From Prochilodus magdalenae (taxonomy: Eukaryota > Chordata > Actinopteri > Characiformes > Prochilodontidae), in contig JAMWET010002899.1 of NCBI GenBank assembly GCA_024036415.1, positions 370,001 to 434,000 of the forward strand: a DNA stretch of 64,000 nucleotides, read 5' to 3'. Made by a program: the position numbers and the translations under genes. The notes beneath the pieces are model-generated. The model did not search any database and was not told where the DNA came from. It saw nothing but the letters and a program-made list of their open reading frames with translations. This document shows positions 10,801 to 22,611 of this stretch, piece after piece; the stretch's first letter is position 1, and every line of letters starts with the position of its first letter.

Positions 10801-11499
10801 AGTTTTGCTGGTGACCAAAAGCAACGTGACCGTAATGCCTCAGATTCTTCTACTTTCTACCTAAAAACGCTCAGCCTACTGCACCTGCCTGAGGTCAGAG
10901 AAAATTGATGCTGACTGTAGGCTAGTGTTTGTTTTTCTGCTTGTTTGGTGTGCAGATAATAGGCTTTTTAAAACATTTGTGATTTAATTAAAGAGCTTTT
11001 TAAAGAGCCCAGTGCTTCATTTATTTTAACAGAAGATGCGGGGCAATGACAGTTCAGCAGAAACATCTTGCTGGAAAAAAAAATGCAGCATGCAGTTCGG
11101 TTAGCATTGTTCCACAGCTTAACCCTAACCCCAAATATCATATTCTGTTTATCAATATTACACACAAATAACACATGACAAACAAATAGAAACTGTTGTT
11201 CTGTGGGTTACTGTTGTTCTGTGGGTGCTAACTGGGTACTAACACTAATCTTGGATAAGCAACTCTAAAAAGCCAGAAAACGTAAGAAATTTTCCAAATG
11301 GGAATTACAACATGGATGGACAATCAAATAGATATTTCTGCACTTCGAATTTGGAAACCTCCCAGTTTCTCTGGTAAAGAGTCCCCATCAGCATCCAACA
11401 TGACACTGGTTAGCTCTTCTAAGAGGCCAACACCAAACCCTACAAGTATAATAGTAGGCGAAATGCGTTCGTCCCGGCTATAGTGTCCCTACACTGTTC
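10801..11499. other. Non-coding, no recognised element
   Basis: AT-rich sequence with a short tandem duplication near 11188-11224 (CTGTTGTTCTGTGGGT twice). No exon found. Confidence 0.35.
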
Positions 11500-12080
11500 G
11501 TCAGTCTCAGAGTGGTGGTCTGGGATCAACATGATTAGCGGCAATTTGTCCGAGGTCCCTGCCGATCAGACAGCCCAATAAGGCGCTACATTACAGCTCA
11601 TGCATGTTCGTGTCCATATCTGTGCTCATATTTGTGAGTGATTTTCTATACGTCCGTCCACATGCATATGTGTTTAGGCTGGCATCTGTCGAGGGTTTTT
11701 TAATCCCCCTATGGGCCAGATCCTCAGAGAGCCCACTAAGCCACTTCATTGACTTTGATCCAGTTTTGGGGGGCAGTTTAATTTCCCATAATGCTGTTGA
11801 TCAATGATTTCCTTTCAGCGCTGATGTAATTAGTGGGGTTTAAGCCCATCCCCAGGCCGTGTTGGGGCTCACTGGGAGGGGGGTGCAGGGATTTATTATT
11901 CAGGAGCTTTAAAGGGGATCGATAGGGGCTAGTCGCTCTACAGAGACTTCCCCACACTGGATTCTATTGGAGGGCTATGGCCTCTGGGTTTGGGAGGGCG
12001 GCGTACACAGAGATGCCCACAATGGATTGGGGTTCCCTCCGCTTAACGATTTGGGGTGAGAAAGCCCAGTAATGATGATA
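11500..12080. promoter_or_regulatory. Unique block, candidate conserved non-coding element
   Basis: Repeat-free, with homeodomain-type cores (CTGATGTAATTAGTGGGGTT near 11821, TTGATCAATGATTTCC near 11797) and a short G-run at 11877-11883. No coding signature. The role is inference. Confidence 0.33.
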
Positions 12081-12450
12081 AATAATGAGCAGTTTGAGCT
12101 TCTTCGTTTTGTACCTTAAGGCTAATGGTATATTTGTTTTCTGTGTGATTATAGAACAAAGGCTGATTGTTGCCTATAGCTTTCTACGACTAATCTCTCT
12201 AGAAATTAGAGCTAGTTTTTGGAAGATGTTGGTCTTGAAATATATTCATTGTATAGGGATACACACAAAATATATTCCCTAAAGAAAACTTTTCCCTACC
12301 AAAAAAAAAAAACAATTCTGTTTTCTACTATTTCACCATCATCAGGTTTCCATACTTCCATACATCAGGAACTCCAAAGACGTGTAGGTTCACTGGTAGT
12401 TTGGTATAATGTAGTAAATATGCCCACCGATTTAAAAAAAAACATAGTTC
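12081..12450. other. Non-coding, no recognised element
   Basis: AT-rich spacer with an A-run at 12301-12312, preceding a Tc1-derived MITE. Confidence 0.4.
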
Positions 12451-13065
12451 CACAAATAGTTGCACCCAGAAGGAACCAACCGATGAAATGCATGTGACAT
12501 AAGCAGAGACAGGCCTTATTGCTGTACCCCACTGACCAAACAGCCACAATTCAGCGAGCAGTGATGGCCTTTATAAGTCAGAGTATAAGTCTTAGTGCCA
12601 GCACTGCATGGCGCAGGACTACATGCACACAGACCATTACAGCATCAGCGCCACCCAAGACTGCAATGGTGTCATGCCACACTGTGACTCATCTTCAGTG
12701 ACGAATCCTGCTTGTGTTTTGGTGAAGACGACCAACGAATCTGTGTGTGGAGGCACAGTGGTCAGCACCAAGATGAACGGTTTTCGACACACATCACACA
12801 TAAAGAAAGCCTGGTGTCACTCCACCTCCACCCCTACTGCACCATCTGTAGGATCTGTGTGAGGATATTCAAGTTGCATGGGATGGTTATCACAGGACAC
12901 CATTAGGAACCTCTACAGCTCCGTACCGAGACACCTGGCACTAGCTCAATCATAATTGCCCATGTCAGTCTAAATTAATGATCATTTATTGTTCCTGGTA
13001 ACCTTTATCTTCCTTCCCACTAGCATCACATCCCACACGTCCTTCTGGGAGCAGCTATTCTTTTA
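12451..13065 (+). mobile_element. Tc1-derived MITE, copy 3, both ends present
   Basis: The left end CAAATAGTTGCACCCAGAAG and the right end CCTTCTGGGAGCAGCTATTC are imperfect inverted repeats and mark the element as about 615 bp. The interior holds a frame-broken Tc1 transposase: the SDES-type catalytic stretch near 12690-12725 passes directly into the C-terminal section at about 12812 (GCCTGGTGTCACTCCACCTC), so the central catalytic part is missing. The 3' region includes CCTTTATCTTCCTTCC. Non-autonomous. Confidence 0.85.
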
Positions 13066-13084
13066 AAAGTGGATCTCTCTATTT

Positions 13085-13230
13085 GTGTTGTAGACATGAA
13101 GACTCCTGGTTCCCATCACCACCATTGTAGAGAAATCTGATTCTCCACAATCCACCATTTCACATCACATTTGTTATTTCCCCATTCAGTACTGTGAGTG
13201 CAGCCTGCTAACTCACTAGCCTCGAACCTC
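13085..13230 (+). repeat. Dispersed repeat, family D copy 1
   Basis: GACTCCTGGTTCCCATCACC then ACCATTGTAGAGAAATCTG matches 30541-30645 (CTGGTTCCCATCACCACCAC). A weaker relative is at 18500-18545. Short, no coding capacity; class not determined. Confidence 0.5.
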
Positions 13231-14120
13231 GAAGTTCTTTTACACACGACACGGTGTAAATAAATAAAAAGTCTTGAATCCAAACTTTTCTTGTAGTTTG
13301 TATCTTTACTATGAACTGCAGATAATACAAAACAAAAGGTGAATTCTTGACTTAAAATTAAATAACGTGACGGTCAAAAGACTGTGATGCTCCTTGGCTT
13401 GAGCATTCTGCCCTTCTATGCTCAGGAGCCAATCAGATTGCATCCCAAACAAAAACTAATTCATTTCTAAGTTATTATCACTTAAATGCAATGGTACACA
13501 TTTTCATACATTAGAAATATAACTCAAATCCTGTTGCAAATTATTAATACAACATTTACAATATGTATTAAAATCAAAACACATGAAGCTGTATGTACCT
13601 CGTTAAAATGACAGCTAAATTATGTTGCTTAAATTTCAATTAAATTCATAACTTCTCAAAAAGCTTTCAGCAGTTCTCAGCTTTTGTAACGACCATTAAA
13701 ACGTCCTCCGGCGATGTACAGTTTATACTCGTCGCATCTGTTTGCTGTGATCTTTGGCATGTTAATCATGGAAAGGCCTAAGATCTAAGTGCGTACGCAT
13801 GTTTACGCTCTTCCTTGATGTGATCCAACAGTTTGGGTGATCATTTCTCCTCCTCGTCTCTCTGGTAGCCCTTACATCGTTCCGGCAGAACCCCCGCAAC
13901 CCGCCACCTCCCAACCCCACACCCCCCAACCCCTGCTAAGACGATGACCTTGTGAATGCACACAGCAATTACACGCTGGATGTACACATACGACTCCGCA
14001 CTGTCAGTTTGGCAGCCTGGAGGAGGAGCTCATCAAACACCAACACATAGGCTTCATCTGTCCTCATTACACAGTTTAGCTCTAGGTCCACTCCATATAG
14101 AAACTTGGGCCAGTTTCGCC
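13231..14120. other. Non-coding, no recognised element
   Basis: AT-rich from 13240 to 13680. A C-rich stretch (CCCCCGCAACCCGCCACCTC) occurs at 13891-13910. No gene. Confidence 0.35.
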
Positions 14121-14760
14121 GAGCTGGGTCTGTAGATGTCGAGCTGGGTCTGTAGATGTCGAGCTGGGTCTGTGGATGTCGAGCTGGGTCTATAGATGTC
14201 GAGCTGGGTCTGTGGATGTCGAGCTGGGTCTGTGGATGTCGAGCTGGGTCTGTGGATGTCGAGCTGGGTCTGTAGATGTCGAGCTGGGTCTGTAGATGTC
14301 GAGCTGGGTCTGCAGATGTCGAGCTGGGTCTGTGGATGTCGAGCTGGGTCTGTGGATGTCGAGCTGGGTCTGTAGATGTCGAGCTGGGTCTGTAGATGTC
14401 GAGCTGGGTCTGTGGATGTCGAGCTGGGTCTGTAGATGTCGAGCTGGGTCTGTAGATGTCGAGCTGGGTCTGCAGATGTCGAGCTGGGTCTGTAGATGTC
14501 GAGCTGGGTCTGTGGATGTCGAGCTGGGTCTGTAGATGTCGAGCTGGGTCTGTGGATGTCGAGCTGGGTCTGTAGATGTCGAGCTGGGTCTGTGGATGTC
14601 GAGCTGGGTCTGTGGATGTCGAGCTGGGTCTGTGGATGTCGAGCTGGGTCTGTGGATGTCGAGCTGGGTCTGTAGATGTCGAGCTGGGTCTGTAGATGTC
14701 GAGCTGGGTCTGTAGATGTCGAGCTGGGCCTGTAGATGTCGAGCTGGGTCTGTAGATGTT
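14121..14760. repeat. 20-bp minisatellite, 32 copies
   Basis: Thirty-two head-to-tail units of GAGCTGGGTCTGTAGATGTC with no length variation. The main variable base is the A/G in TGTAGATG versus TGTGGATG; two units read TGCAGATG, one TATAGATG and one GGGCC. A unit that is not a multiple of 3 gives a 60-bp (20-residue) protein period in every frame, which explains the 302-codon minus-strand open frame at 13969-14877. It is not a gene. Confidence 0.98.
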
Positions 14761-15353
14761 TAGGTACGGTAATGGTTTTGAGGAAGTTACGTATTTGGAT
14801 GCAGCCTGTTTAGAAATTACAGGCAAACTCACTGACTCTAATTTCCTGTGGTTCAGACGCAGCAGTGTTGGTACCATTTTAGTATAACAATATAGTGTTT
14901 ATAATTTTTTTTTTTTTATTTATCTTTATTTAAGGATTTAATTGGCTAGTTATTGGTTATTAGTTAGGTCATAAACACTTTACAAAGTATTAATAAGCAG
15001 TTATAACACATTAATAAATGGGGCAAAAAAATGAGCTCCTCCATATGATGCATGGGAATATGTATAGATGCTGACAGGGCTTATACGGACTGATAAAAAG
15101 ATGAAGTATGATCAGTAACCGTCAAAATCGGAGCTTCAACAATATAAAAGTGTGTGTTCAGTGTTAACACTAACACTGACAACAGGTCATTGTTGCCCGT
15201 CTTGCTTATGTGTTGTGAATGCGTATTAATGATTTCAAGAGGTTTATGACCTAATTAATAACCTCTCCTTAAACCATTCATAAAGTCTTTATAAAGGTAG
15301 CCTTATTCTGAAGTGGTACCGCACCAGTGGACAGGGCACTCTCGTAGACACTC
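14761..15353. other. Non-coding, no recognised element
   Basis: AT-rich sequence with T-run at 14909-14920. No gene. Confidence 0.35.
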
Positions 15354-15400
15354 ATTTACATAATGGCATTTAGCAGACACTCTTATCCAGAGCGACTTAG
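15354..15400 (-). mobile_element. SINE 3' tail fragment (minus)
   Basis: Only the LINE2-type 3' end is present (TCTTATCCAGAGCGACTTA in plus orientation, with TTTACATAATGGCATTTAGC before it). The tRNA-like head is absent, as expected for a 5'-truncated retroposed copy or a LINE2 3' end. Confidence 0.75.
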
Positions 15401-15629
15401 TGCTTAGTGCTCAGTCTGGAAACTGCACGTATCCTAGCTAGTACAAAGAGTACAGATATTCCAAACTCCGCTCGAGCTCAGCCGCTGCATAAACAAGGGC
15501 CGGTGCTGATGAAAAGGAGAATATAGAGTTAAATACAGCTGATGCGCACAACCTAGCCATCTCAAGCCAGTGCTCATACCTAGAGAGATACGTTACGCTC
15601 CGCATAAGCAAAATACAGTACATTTCAAA

Positions 15630-15632
<3 letters not shown>
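15401..15632. other. Non-coding, no recognised element
   Basis: Short spacer between SINE tail and (TA)n array. Confidence 0.35.

Positions 15633-15701
<69 letters not shown>
15633..15701. repeat. (GT)n-(TA)n microsatellite
   Basis: A short GTGTGT run passes into about 29 TA units. The minus-strand frame through it encodes only Ile-Tyr repeats. Confidence 0.96.
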
Positions 15702-15702
<1 letters not shown>

Positions 15703-15885
15703 TTAGATCGGTGCTCACGTAAGTGCTTCACATACTCCTACCTTGTTGATCCACCTCATTTGTTGCATCACCGATATTAGCAAATATGAGCATATTCATT
15801 TTGTTAGTACATGGTGATTAACTGGGGTTTTGTCCTATGTGAACAATGCAAATGATTTTTTAAAATTTCTATATATTTAAATTTA

Positions 15886-16003
<118 letters not shown>

Positions 16004-16159
16004 TCCTATTACAACTGCCATTGCATTGGAAGGAATTATAACTGGGAACAAACAAAACTATTACACCATGAGACGTCATATGATGCCAGAAACCCCTTTA
16101 GCCTTATAGCTCCAGTCCAAATCTGAGGACGTAAACGTCTCAACTGAAAGGTGCAGTTC

Positions 16160-16990
16160 AGCGTTCTCTCCTGCTGCGTGTCTTAATTGCTGATATTCCA
16201 TCATGCTCTGATAATTAGCACGTTAGAATGTCTCATCTGCTGGATTCTAAGTAGATTACGGAGCTCCATAAACTCCCCCAGCATTATCTTGCTTTGTCTC
16301 TGAAGTGTCAGTCATGGGCTTTTTCCAACCCCTCATAAATCTCTCTGCCTCTTTAAGTTTTGATGAGTCGCTCTCCAAAGTGTCTCAGAATCGCTCGTCA
16401 GCAGCCGTACTCCTGGCCTTTTGACCCCATAGCAGTAAATTGCCGTGTGTCGGGGCATCCTCTCCTGGCTTCTCCCATGACTGATCTTTATTTAAAGTTA
16501 GCGGCTCGCTCGGATTAGCCGTTGGGGCTCGGCCCCGCGTCGAGTGCTTTGAAACGAAGCCTGAAGTAAGCCTATATGCAAACAAAAAAGGCCCCCCGAA
16601 TTAGCCAACCTGCTCTAGCCTTCCTCTTATCCTTTTCCATGCGTTCAAGGCGAGGGAGAGAGAGCGGGAGGGAAGAAAAGAGGCTCTCCCTTCGCTTCAG
16701 TAAATAATATGAAGGGGGGGAGAGTTCTTTTTAATTGTGTGAAACAAAACAACGGGGGCTAAGTAATGGGGTTTTAAAGCAGGGCCCTTTTAGGGTGGAA
16801 TTGTGTATCGCCCTGTGTGGGTGTGCGGAGGGAAGCTCGGCGGAGACGGACCAGAGTGGGCGGCATGAAACCGGTGGAACAAAAGGCGAAAGAGTTGGCA
16901 CATGGAGGCGCCCGGCACCAAAAAAAAAAAATCATCACGCTGGAACCAAACCGCGGAGCTAATTACCAACACGCATTGTGAGCGAAGATG
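16160..16990. promoter_or_regulatory. Unique block, candidate conserved non-coding element
   Basis: Over 800 bp without dispersed repeats. It contains TGATAATTAGCACGTTAGAA near 16209, TTTATTTAAAGTTAGCGGCT near 16487 and GCTAATTACCAACACGC near 16958, plus GC-rich stretches (GGCTCGGCCCCGCGTCGAGT near 16527). No splice-flanked frame. Regulatory role inferred. Confidence 0.35.
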
Positions 16991-17454
16991 CAGAGCAACA
17001 AAACAGGGATAAAGATTAATTTCATACCTCATCCTCCTCGCTCAAGAGACACAGCTAAAGATCTTACAAATTGAAAAAGCCAGGATCGTTAGAAGACTCC
17101 AATGTACAGGCCACGCTTGTGAACCCCTATCGTGCAAAGACTGCACATTAGAAGCACAGATTTTCTGACTCGTTCTCCTTCTCATACATCCCAGGCCAGA
17201 TCTGCTAAGCCTTCAGCTGCGGGTTTCAGCAACAAACAGGACATGCCGAGCCCGGGTGTTATATTTGAAAGCCTGAATGTGTGTTTATTCAGCATGCAAG
17301 GTGAAAAATACAGAACGTATACATGTCACTGTTGGAACAAAGCCTCCATTGATGGGCATTGATTCACACTGCTGCAAAACTGTACTGTCAAACCAATCAA
17401 GCCGGACGAAATGGTCCAAAATGACCTCTAAACTACTGACATTAACTCATGTTA
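16991..17454. other. Non-coding, no recognised element
   Basis: Unique spacer before the hAT-like element. No gene. Confidence 0.35.
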
Positions 17455-17462
17455 AATGTTTT

Positions 17463-18164
17463 AGAGATGCACCGAATGTTCGGTAAGCGAAATAATAAAA
17501 TTCTAAGTTTAAAAGTGACACGACCGAATCGTTTATACCGAACAGTGAAGTTTTTAATGATGCTGTTACTTTTTTCTAGTTCCCGGATGTAGACAAGAAC
17601 CAGAGTGGAACTTTTAACTAGCCCCAGATCTAGCGCCTTCTGCTCTAAGCTAGCACCCACTTCTCCACTGCGAGTCACAGCAGAGCACGCTGACGCTTCC
17701 CAGTTTTTATTCAGTTAAAGCCAAACGGGAAAAATACAGAACAGAGCCGTTACTGCAAGGGACACAGACTGCAGCTTCTCAGTGGGCACGTATGCACTCA
17801 CTCCCACGTACACATTCACGCGCTGGTGCAAGTGCCCGTAGATCCCAGTATCACAACAACATGATAAAATCGTGACCAGCGTGGAGTAAGGTGCTCTCTG
17901 TGAATGCAGCAGACATGCTGGCTGGGATGCATCATATTGTGCTGGGTTGGTTAAAAATGTTCACTGTTGAATAAACAGTTTTAAAATGTAGTTTAGTAAT
18001 AGTTTGTTTTTGAAAACCAACATAAAGCTACACAGCCTAATTTATGCAATGGGGAGAAAGTGGCAAAATTAATAAAAGGCTATGTTCAATATTCGACCTT
18101 CGGCTAAATGTTTCATTTAGTTCGTTTCAGCTTCGGCCATAAATTTTTATTTTGGTGGATCCCT
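17463..18164. mobile_element. hAT-like non-autonomous DNA transposon (702 bp)
   Basis: The ends AGAGATGCACCGAA and (reverse-complemented right end) AGGGATCCACCAAA are imperfect terminal inverted repeats of the hAT type. They are flanked by AATGTTTT (17455-17462) and AATGTCTT (18165-18172), an 8-bp target duplication with one mismatch, the size diagnostic of hAT. Subterminal CGAA/TTCGG words (ACCGAATGTTCGG; ATTCGACCTTCGGC) are also typical. No transposase frame is present. Confidence 0.8.
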
Positions 18165-18244
18165 AATGTCTTTCCTCCTGCTGTGAAGTTTCTTTCTTTT
18201 CCCCTGAGGTTCACTAACATAACAATGTTTAGGTAGTTTTGTGT

Positions 18245-18476
18245 GGTTGGTGTAGCTCAGCACATAACACCACTACCTGCCAGATAGCCACCACCACCAC
18301 ATGTGGGAGACTGGGGTTCAAATCCGTGTCTGGGTGACTATACTGTACTACACCAGTACAGTATAGTACAGGGCAGTACTTGGGACTCCTAACACTACAC
18401 TGGCCCACCTGTAATATGCTTAACCTTGTAAGTCGCTCTGGATGAAAGCGTCAGCTTTATGCCATAAATGTAATTG
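18245..18476 (+). mobile_element. tRNA-derived SINE, copy 2
   Basis: Head GGTTGGTGTAGCTCAGCACA, B box GGTTCAAATCC (one substitution), body with a short local duplication of CAGTACAGTATAGTACAG, and the 3' end AAGTCGCTCTGGATGAAAGC. It is more diverged than most copies, so probably older. Confidence 0.88.
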
Positions 18477-18960
18477 TATACCAAAAGATGAATAACGGTT
18501 TGTGGACCCCTGCTTCCTATGACCACCACTGTAAAGAGATCTGAATTACTGAGTATATGCCTGCTGCCTTGAAGTCCTGTCTTAAATATAAAATCTATGA
18601 GCACACATTGTTTTTCTTCACAGAGCCTGGAGTATTGAAATTGGGGGTGTGTCCACAAGCAACTATAGCTGCTGTAAACTGGCTGTGGTACTCACATGCT
18701 ATGTGGTGCTTCTAAATGGATTGACAAAAGTCAGTCATCTCATATCATCGCTGTCCAATGAAAATACTCATGACCTCCAAAGTTGTTAATGGGAAATTTT
18801 TAGGGAGGACGTGTCGTATATAAGTGTTAGACTAATGAATGAGCCTCTATTAAAGACTGGTGGACTGAGAGACACTAGAGTCTCTTCACCTACACTGAGC
18901 TGATGAAGAGTCCTGTTCCAGAAATGATAATAGGACATTAGAGCCGTAATAAACCATACT
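18477..18960. other. Non-coding; short family D-like segment then unique sequence
   Basis: The segment 18505-18545 resembles family D (TATGACCACCACTGTAAAGA). The remainder shows no gene. Confidence 0.35.
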
Positions 18961-19791
18961 CCTGTTACTCTCCATACTTTAGTACTGTTACTCTCCATAC
19001 TTAAGTACATCTGAAGGGACATGCTTTAGTACTGTTACTCTCCATACTTAAGTACATCTGAAGGGATATACTTTAGTACTGGTACTCTCCATACTTAAGT
19101 ACATCTGAAGGGACATACTGTAGTACTGTTACTCTTTATACTTAAGTGCATCTGAAGGTACATACTTTAGTACTGTTACTCTCCATACTTAAGTACATCT
19201 GAAGGGACATACTTTAGTACTGTTACTCTCCATACTTAAGTACATCTGAAGGTGCATACTTCAGTACTGTTACTCTCCATACTTAAGTACATGTGAAGGG
19301 ACATACTGTAGTACTGTTACTCTTTATACTTAAGTGCATCTGAAGGTACATACTTTAGTACTGTTACTCTCCATACTTAAGTACATCTGAAGGGACATAC
19401 TGTAGTACTGTTACTCTTTATACTTAAGTGCATCTGAAGGTACATACTTTAGTACTGTTACTATCCATACTTCAGTACATCTGAAGGTACATACTTTAGT
19501 ACTGGTACTCTCCATACTTAAGTACATCTGAAGGTACATACTTTGGTACTGGTACTCTCCATACTTAAGTACATCTGAAGGTACATACTTTAGTACTGTT
19601 ACTCTCCATACTTAAGTACATCGAAGGTACATACTTTAGTACTGGTACTCTCCATACTGAAGTACATCTGAAGGTACATACTTTAGTACTGTTACTCTCC
19701 ATACTTCAGTACATCTGAAGGTACATACTTTAGTACTGTTACTCTCCATACTTAAGTACATCTGAAGGTACATACTTTAGTACTGTTACTC
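18961..19791. repeat. 47-bp minisatellite, about 17.7 copies, with higher-order structure
   Basis: Unit: TACTTTAGTACTGTTACTCT, then CCATACTTAAGTACATCTGA, then AGGGACA. A variant with CTCTTTATACTTAAGTGCAT occurs at 19131, 19319 and 19413; the spacings of 188 and 94 bp are exactly 4 and 2 units, so blocks of two or more units were duplicated together. One unit near 19620 lacks a base. No coding role. Confidence 0.97.
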
Positions 19792-20379
19792 CAGTGGAGA
19801 TCTAAAGGGAGGAATGTCTACTGACACTGGAGGACTACTTTACCTTGGGTATCTCTACTTCAACTCCACTACATGGTTTGTGAGCTTGTCCACCTCTGGT
19901 CCCACATCAGGTGTTTGAAGCACTGTAGATCGTCACTGAGCTGTGAAGTCAATTACTTGCCTGGTCTGGTCAGTGGAGTCAAAACTGTATGATAAATGGT
20001 TCAGTAGAAATGCTTAAAGTCACTTTTCAGTAAAGTCTTGTTACCCTAACTTGTTTTGAAAGTTAGGTTCTCAGGCAAACAACAGGCACTATACTGCGTA
20101 CTGAAGCCATCCAGTCTACATCTGGAATTTTACACATTGTCTTGCTCTGCTTGATGTTCCACCTTTTCTCAGTGATCCACCCTGAACATCTCTCTCTTAT
20201 GAGCGACTGAACAGGAGGGGGCTGGTGGGGTGGAGGAGAAGGGGGTTACAATAATAGCCCTCAGCTACAGTCAAGGAAGGAGCATGAAAAGAAGCGCAGG
20301 AGCCAGTGTGATGGTGAGCAGGATGGCAGGGAGCGCCAGAGAAAAGGGGAAATGCGAGAGAGCCGGCCCTGTTGTTGTT
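19792..20379. other. Non-coding, no recognised element
   Basis: Unique sequence without exon or repeat boundary. Confidence 0.35.
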
Positions 20380-20960
20380 GTTTCTACGCTTTGTTTTTTC
20401 CACAAGCCGTCCTTCGTCTCCTGACATGTTAACTGTGCGTCCGGCTCATCACAAACTCTTCGCCACCCACTCCTTCTTCCCCCATCCCCTCACATTTACT
20501 TTCCCCATTTTGACGAGACCGAGAATCATCTGTCATTCCTGTCCATGCGCTAGCTTCTGGTCCCCCCTCCCCGCCCCCCCCTTAAAAAAGCGTATTATTT
20601 TTTCTCTTTTTCTCTTTCTGGGAAGACTTCGGGAGCCTGCACGCCCCGCGTTTGGGAGATGAAAGGCACGGAATTGCGCCGAATCTCTGCCCTGCCACTG
20701 AACGCCTCGAACGCCCTGACAAAGCTGTCAGGCCTCATTTCGCCTCCAACTGCCACGGCCAACTTCGTCTGCCATTCGCAATAAACGGCCGCTGTAGCCA
20801 GACGCCCATTTCAGACCTTGTCAAAGGCCTGCTGATGCGGCGGGTAAAGCGCAGTGCTTTCCCTCACATTTTAGGCCTCACATACGCACAGTATTCCAGC
20901 CCCATTTGTTCCTAGAGAGAGGAAGGAGACGGAAATCTAGATGGATTGGTTGAAAGGCCT
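20380..20960. promoter_or_regulatory. Unique block, candidate conserved non-coding element
   Basis: GC-rich and repeat-free except a C/T stretch at 20551-20582. Contains CGCCTCCAACTGCCACGGCC and CATTCGCAATAAACGGCCGC near 20740-20790. The 96- and 87-codon plus frames lack any recognisable domain. Role inferred. Confidence 0.3.
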
Positions 20961-21400
20961 CACAGGTTGCAGCTTGGTTTGGGAATAGGCAGCGTTAATC
21001 GGCGAGACCTGGCATACAGTTCCCAGCCGTCTGTTTGGTGCCATGAAAGATGGTTGCTGGTTGACCTTGTTTACCAGTTTGACATCTTTATGATCAGCTT
21101 ATAAGTGTTTTCAGGGTAATGCGGAGTTGAAGCACATAGCTAATGTATTTTAAAAAGAGCTTTCAAGCCCTAAAATGTAAAGTACATCTTTATCCAGTCT
21201 TAGTAGCTTCCTTATAAGAAAGGTCAGCATTGCCTGCCTAGCCTACAGCTATTGCTAAGCTTACTAACATAGCTACTAAATAGCACCAGGATACAGTCAT
21301 CAGCAAAATAGCCTCATGAGTCACTTGGTAGAATTCTCCAAGAAAGAAAAAGCCATAATTCTCCAAGAATGAAGAAAATGGTCTGGCATGGGTGGGGTGC
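20961..21400. other. Non-coding, no recognised element
   Basis: Unique sequence. A small direct duplication of AATTCTCCAAGAA occurs at about 21333 and 21357. Confidence 0.35.
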
Positions 21401-21570
21401 TGAGAAGCAGGAAGTGCAACCAACTCCTAACACCAAACTTTGGAACTGTAACACAGCATTAACCATCACAGGCCCTTAGGTTATTCATTCTTCAGTGCCA
21501 AATCTGTACAGGTATCGTCCCATAGCTCCAAAGTTTGGTGTTAGAAGTTGGTTGCACTTTCTGCTTCTCA
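21401..21570. repeat. Inverted repeat, about 46-bp arms, about 80-bp loop
   Basis: The left arm (21401-21446, TGAGAAGCAGGAAGTGCAAC onward) pairs with the right arm (21525-21570, ending GCACTTTCTGCTTCTCA) with about three mismatches. The arms include TAACACCAAACTTTGGA and its complement. Could be a fold-back element or a local inverted duplication. Confidence 0.85.
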
Positions 21571-22611
21571 CCATCCAGGCAATCCCAATAACAAATAACG
21601 AGTCCTCAGCCCATAAAGCCTTAGGTTTGGTGTTTTAGTGCAAATAGCATTGAGGTGTCCTCTCACAGTGGAAGGATGGACAGATACACCTGTGGTGTTT
21701 TCAGGTCAAGGGTGGACCTTGATGGGGACTCTTTTGATGAAGTCATTAGTTTGTTTTTTGTTTTTCTTTTAGATCAGAGGTAATGTAGCCACGTTTTCAT
21801 CTCCTCTTTACTTTCTTTTCATTCCTCCCCGCTCGTGGTGCTGGTGAGCTCCAGCTTCTCTCCGTAAACTCTGGAGAACGCCCCCCGCAGTGGTGTGTGC
21901 TCCCGCAGTGCAAACAGGAAGTGTGTGAGCTCAGAAAAACCGAGGGCTCGGCTTTCATGTGGAAGCACACTCAGGGGAGCCTTACCTGCGAGAGCGGGCG
22001 AGAGAGACTGACCTAGACTGTGATTCCTCTCTCCTCCTTCCTCTTCCAAACATCATCCTCCTCCAAACAGCCCTCTAGTCCGCTTAAACAGGGCTACATC
22101 GCACACGCTTACCCAACAAAACCAGCTTTGCGCCGCGCCGCGCATTTCCCGCCTGTCTTTTTGATATCCGCTTGGACTCCTCCGGCCAGCTTGTGGTCTG
22201 AAAACCTGCATTTCTTGTGCTTCCCTTCCAGGAACCTCAGGAATTACATTACATTACATATATCCCTCCTCACTCTCCGAAAGCCCTGCGGATCAGTGTT
22301 TACGTGGTGGTGTTTACTTCAGACGAAGCCCATGGTCTGGGTTTTTCTTTTGGATAGATCCAGCTGTGCAAATTACTGCTTTATTCTTTTGCACTTATAA
22401 CAGTCACTCACTGGATCTTACACCGCAATCAACATGGTGTGCTTAATGTCCTCCCAGAGTTATTGTGTTACAAGCAAGCCCAGAATGCCATTCATTACTT
22501 TTAGCATGCAACAGAAAGGGCAGAATAACAGATTCATGGCACGCATAGCTGAGTGAGGTATATCTTGAGGCTTTGTGGCTTATCCTGAAGATCCTGGGGA
22601 GAGTTTAGTGT
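21571..22611. other. Non-coding; unique, with GC-richer part at 22000-22260
   Basis: A short ACATT tandem (ATTACATTACATTACATAT) lies at about 22245. The 126-codon plus frame at 22020-22400 has no recognisable domain. No gene supported. Confidence 0.35.

Noticed and set aside
14121..14760. CRISPR-like array
   Set aside because: Units are contiguous with no unique spacers, and the genome is eukaryotic.
13969..14877. 302-codon minus-strand open frame with 20-residue repeats (PARHLQTQLDIYRPSSTSTD)
   Set aside because: It is the translation of a 20-bp minisatellite whose units have no stop in any frame; flanks have no splice sites, promoter or family match.
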